Below are positions 5,901 through 7,237 of a stretch of DNA of 7,237 nt, one piece after another. The first letter of the stretch is position 1. Every line of letters starts with the position of its first letter. The notes under the pieces were generated by a model. It was not told the origin of the DNA. It ran no database searches and worked only from the letters and a program-made list of their open reading frames with translations. The stretch lies in assembly GCA_964371695.1 (NCBI GenBank), contig CAYJOG010000022.1, positions 7,400 to 14,636 of the forward strand, given 5' to 3'. Position numbers and translations under genes: made by a program. Origin of the DNA: CAYJOG01 sp964371695 [NCBI: uncultured bacterium] (GTDB lineage: Bacteria; CAYJOG01).

Positions 5901-7237
5901 GTGGCCACCTACACGTCGTCGTCGGTGGTGCAACTGGCCCCGCTGCCCCCGCCGCCTCCGCCGCTTTCTATTTCGGCGCTTTATGACGGCCTGAGCGGCG
6001 ACGACGTGGATTACACCACCAGTCTGGACACCCTCACCGCCCACTGGACAGCCCCGCCCACCGAAGCCGGAACCGTGACGGCCTACACCGTGGGTGTGGG
6101 CACCGCCGCCGGTCTCAACGACATTCTTTCCACCAGCGCGGCCGCCACCGATACCCAGGTGACGCTCAGCGGATTTTCTCTGGTGCAGGGCAGCACCTAT
6201 TTCATCAATGTACTGGCCAACGACAGCCAGGGCCCCGGCCCCGTGACGAGCACCGACGGCATTACCGTGGACAGCACCCCTCCCTCACCGGTGGGGGCCG
6301 TCACCGGTTATGCCTATTTCAGCCCCAGCCAGAGCATGGGCGGCCAGTGGGTGGCTTCCTCTGACACCGAAAGCGGCGTCACGGGTTATTCCATCAGCGT
6401 GGGCACCACGCCGGGCGGCAGCGACGTGCTCGCGGGCGTGGTGGTCACCGGCAACACCTACACCAACACCAGCCTCACTCTCGCCATCGGCACGACCTAT
6501 TACCTCACGGTGCAATCCGTGAACGGCGCGGGCCTGTTGGGCGAGGCCGTGACCTCGGCGGGTTTCCCCCCCGTGGAACAGCCTGCCGCCGACACCACGC
6601 CGCCCACAGCGGTGAGCGGCCTGAGTGGCGTGGCTTATACCGTGCCCAGCCATGGTGTGGACGCCTCGTGGACAGCCGCCGACGACCCGGAGAGCGGCGT
6701 CACCGGTTATTCCATCAGCGTGGGCACCACCCCCGGCGGTGACGATGTGATCGCGTCTGCCCAAACCACCAGCACCACCTTTTCCACACCCGATGTCACC
6801 CTCACGCTGGGTGTGACCTATTACGTCACCGTGCAGGCCATCAACGGCGAAGGACAACTGGGCGAAGCCGTGACCTCGGCGGGCATTTTGCCCACCAACG
6901 GCTCCACTTCGGCAGACAACACGCCCCCCACGGCGGTGAGCAACCTCACCGGTTTTGCCTACACCAATCCCAGCCACAGCATTGGCGCGGACTGGGACGT
7001 GGCCGACGACCCGGAAAGCGGCGTGACGGGATATTCCGTCAGCGTGGGCACCACGCCGGGCGGCAGCGACGTGCTGGCGGGTGTGTTCACCACACTCAAC
7101 GGTTTTTCCAGCGCCGAGGTGTCCCTGATGCTGGACGTGCCCTATTACGTCACCGCGCAGGCCATCAACGGCGAAGGACAACCGGGCGAAGCGGTGACCT
7201 CTGCGGCCATTCTGCCGTTGAACGGCACACCCAGCCC
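2973..7237 (+). CDS. Large exported protein: Sec signal, Ycf48/BNR-type propellers, FN3-like domain chain (3' end outside window)
   Basis: The frame is open from the TTG to the right edge (1,421 full codons) with no stop. Residues 1-39 form a signal peptide: basic R-rich start, hydrophobic core FWTGFVTVLAITL, likely cleavage after QALA. Residues about 55-650 hold 13 clear repeats of the type GWAVGxxGxILxTTDGGxTWxxQ with a 41-43 residue period, plus a degenerate 14th (ILKDELGY). From about residue 654 follow at least seven FN3-like domains of around 108 residues, with TPP at the boundaries and ESGVTGY and SVGTTPGG inside. A proline run (about residues 988-997) separates the third and fourth. 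The architecture indicates a secreted or surface-anchored protein, perhaps for adhesion or ligand binding; no catalytic motif is visible. Ycf48 of cyanobacteria assists photosystem II assembly, but this repeat family is widespread and no photosynthetic role follows. The C-terminal anchor or sorting signal is not in the window. Confidence 0.9.
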   Translation, partial: MSAPISKPIARARSICRGLFWTGFVTVLAITLQAPQALAGVLPVPLSAATFQNPRPHVVNLTDVHMFDANIGFASGANGVLLKTTDGGVSWTTVNNPGLESNYSITDLHFPTSTFGVAVGQNGLVMTWDSATGVWTQQISGTGTSMDAVFFIDNTTGWAVGMLGEIIHTTNGGVSWTPQTSGVTSYTLTGVYFVDANTGWAVSDGGDIINTTDGGATWSLQSNDASWVSVQLPRSASVVSFPLFDITCGDALTCWVVGSDEIIGVSTDGGVTWTQQNGMALGSSLSRLKFTSATEGWAIGETLLLYTNDAGTTWSPEPLPSGVYNSLAAINGLELWIVGYDTLNGMHSVVATSNDGGLNWTDLGVFTNSAGLMDVQMVNGNNGYAVGVTGTALKTNDGGVNWMPLTTGIVSETLNAVDFPLDEFTGWAVGDMGAILQTTDMGGTWNPQTSGTGETLFGVDMLNNTTGWAVGGMGTILYTTDGGSTWTPQTSGTSMPLNDVQALDANNVYVVGDTGTALQTTDGGTTWTPVTLPLSYKGGAVHFADSNTGYLAMAMGAILKTTDGGANWTALSTGIGYDINDIACVSADVCAAVGATSQILKTTDGGTTWAAATALDYGALTAVSVVPGGLNPFWTVHSGNGWILKDELGYVDGTPPGDVTNLTAAPFSTDTTTLTASFDPATDPESGIAEYSYSIGTTPGGIDVVDWTTNGQSTAITATGLSLTQGQTYFINVRAKNGVGMESNVVNASTVIDTTPPDVLVEVFDGVSTGVDEDTTTSTTQLDFNWAASADAESGVTGYWVSVGTTPGGSDVRPALLITNPFYTQVEPLTVGVTYYATVQVQNGANQLSTAVTSDGITVVTAADTAPPAAGSINYADGLNTSGSITLDLVAGYDNEGPLSASGTVTQATATFDGATCGTFTTFASIMQVDIPSTPVRKAGKRSAAIATPPLQVEITPLEAGTCYMFQWEVGDISGNVATYTSSSVVQLAPLPPPPPPLSISALYDGLSGDDVDYTTSLDTLTAHWTAPPTEAGTVTAYTVGVGTAAGLNDILSTSAAATDTQVTLSGFSLVQGSTYFINVLANDSQGPGPVTSTDGITVDSTPPSPVGAVTGYAYFSPSQSMGGQWVASSDTESGVTGYSISVGTTPGGSDVLAGVVVTGNTYTNTSLTLAIGTTYYLTVQSVNGAGLLGEAVTSAGFPPVEQPAADTTPPTAVSGLSGVAYTVPSHGVDASWTAADDPESGVTGYSISVGTTPGGDDVIASAQTTSTTFSTPDVTLTLGVTYYVTVQAINGEGQLGEAVTSAGILPTNGSTSADNTPPTAVSNLTGFAYTNPSHSIGADWDVADDPESGVTGYSVSVGTTPGGSDVLAGVFTTLNGFSSAEVSLMLDVPYYVTAQAINGEGQPGEAVTSAAILPLNGTPS
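3171..4922 (+). repeat. Fourteen Ycf48/BNR-like propeller repeats
   Basis: The Asp (or Asn) of the TTDGG-type turn is encoded at 3228, 3357, 3483, 3609, 3774, 3897, 4035, 4161, 4290, 4413, 4536, 4659 and 4782, with a degenerate 14th at 4908. Spacing is 41-43 residues except for two longer gaps of 55 (before the fifth repeat, which includes two cysteines) and 46. Most units carry an upstream GWAVG-type strand and a following SW, TW or NW. The last five units are exactly 41 residues apart, suggesting recent duplication within the second half. Confidence 0.85.
4932..7237 (+). repeat. Tandem FN3-like domains, at least seven
   Basis: Domain starts marked by a TPP or APP motif lie near 4932, 5230, 5569, 6270, 6594 and 6924, with a further start after the proline run near 5968. 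The Glu of the ESG-type turn is encoded at 5025, 5349, 6063 (EAG), 6369, 6690 and 7014; the third domain lacks it. Each ends with TYY or TYF followed by a V-x-A/V-x-NG strand, the usual FN3 F-G region. The last visible copy appears nearly complete at the window edge. Confidence 0.8.

Noticed and set aside
6285-7181. Minus-strand open frame (298 codons) opposite the FN3 repeats
   Set aside because: It has the same cause: a periodic H/G/A-rich translation of the antisense of tandem FN3 domains.
1-7237. CRISPR array, tRNA, rRNA, insertion sequence or transposase
   Set aside because: No regularly spaced direct repeats of CRISPR type, no tRNA cloverleaf and no transposase motifs were seen; the periodic repeats present are protein-coding.

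Overview
The window holds two complete or near-complete gene neighbourhoods read in opposite directions from a short divergent intergenic region near 2830-2972. The DNA is GC-rich. The genes imply a Gram-negative envelope: an AsmA-like membrane-anchored protein and a large Sec-exported repeat protein, together with an HrcA heat-shock repressor. A proteobacterium or a related diderm bacterium fits, but nothing in the sequence fixes the taxon.

Left part, minus strand. hrcA (2827 to 1796) is followed about 214 bases later by an AsmA-like gene (1581 down to the left edge, C-terminus outside the window). The gap between them holds two inverted repeats and a good Shine-Dalgarno sequence for the AsmA-like gene, but no convincing promoter. 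Inside the distal part of the AsmA-like gene (158-374) lies a dense cluster of eight short motifs matching one arm of the ParB-binding site parS. They occur in both orientations and different reading frames, in a stretch of lower GC than the rest of the gene.

Right part, plus strand. A single very large open frame starts at a TTG codon (2973) behind a strong ribosome binding site and remains open to the right edge (7237, more than 1,420 codons). It encodes a Sec signal peptide, then 13 clear Ycf48/BNR-type beta-propeller repeats plus a degenerate 14th (a count suggesting two seven-bladed propellers), then at least seven fibronectin-III-like domains with an ESGVTGY/SVGTTPGG signature. The last three domains are nearly identical in places and look recombined. 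Its leader carries two perfect 7-bp inverted repeats, one directly abutting the ribosome binding site.

How the parts relate: HrcA is a cytoplasmic repressor of chaperone operons, yet no grpE, dnaK, dnaJ or groE gene and no CIRCE operator is visible. The AsmA-like protein probably works in envelope lipid or outer-membrane homeostasis. The propeller/FN3 protein is probably cell-surface or secreted, with unknown ligand. The three are not an obvious pathway.
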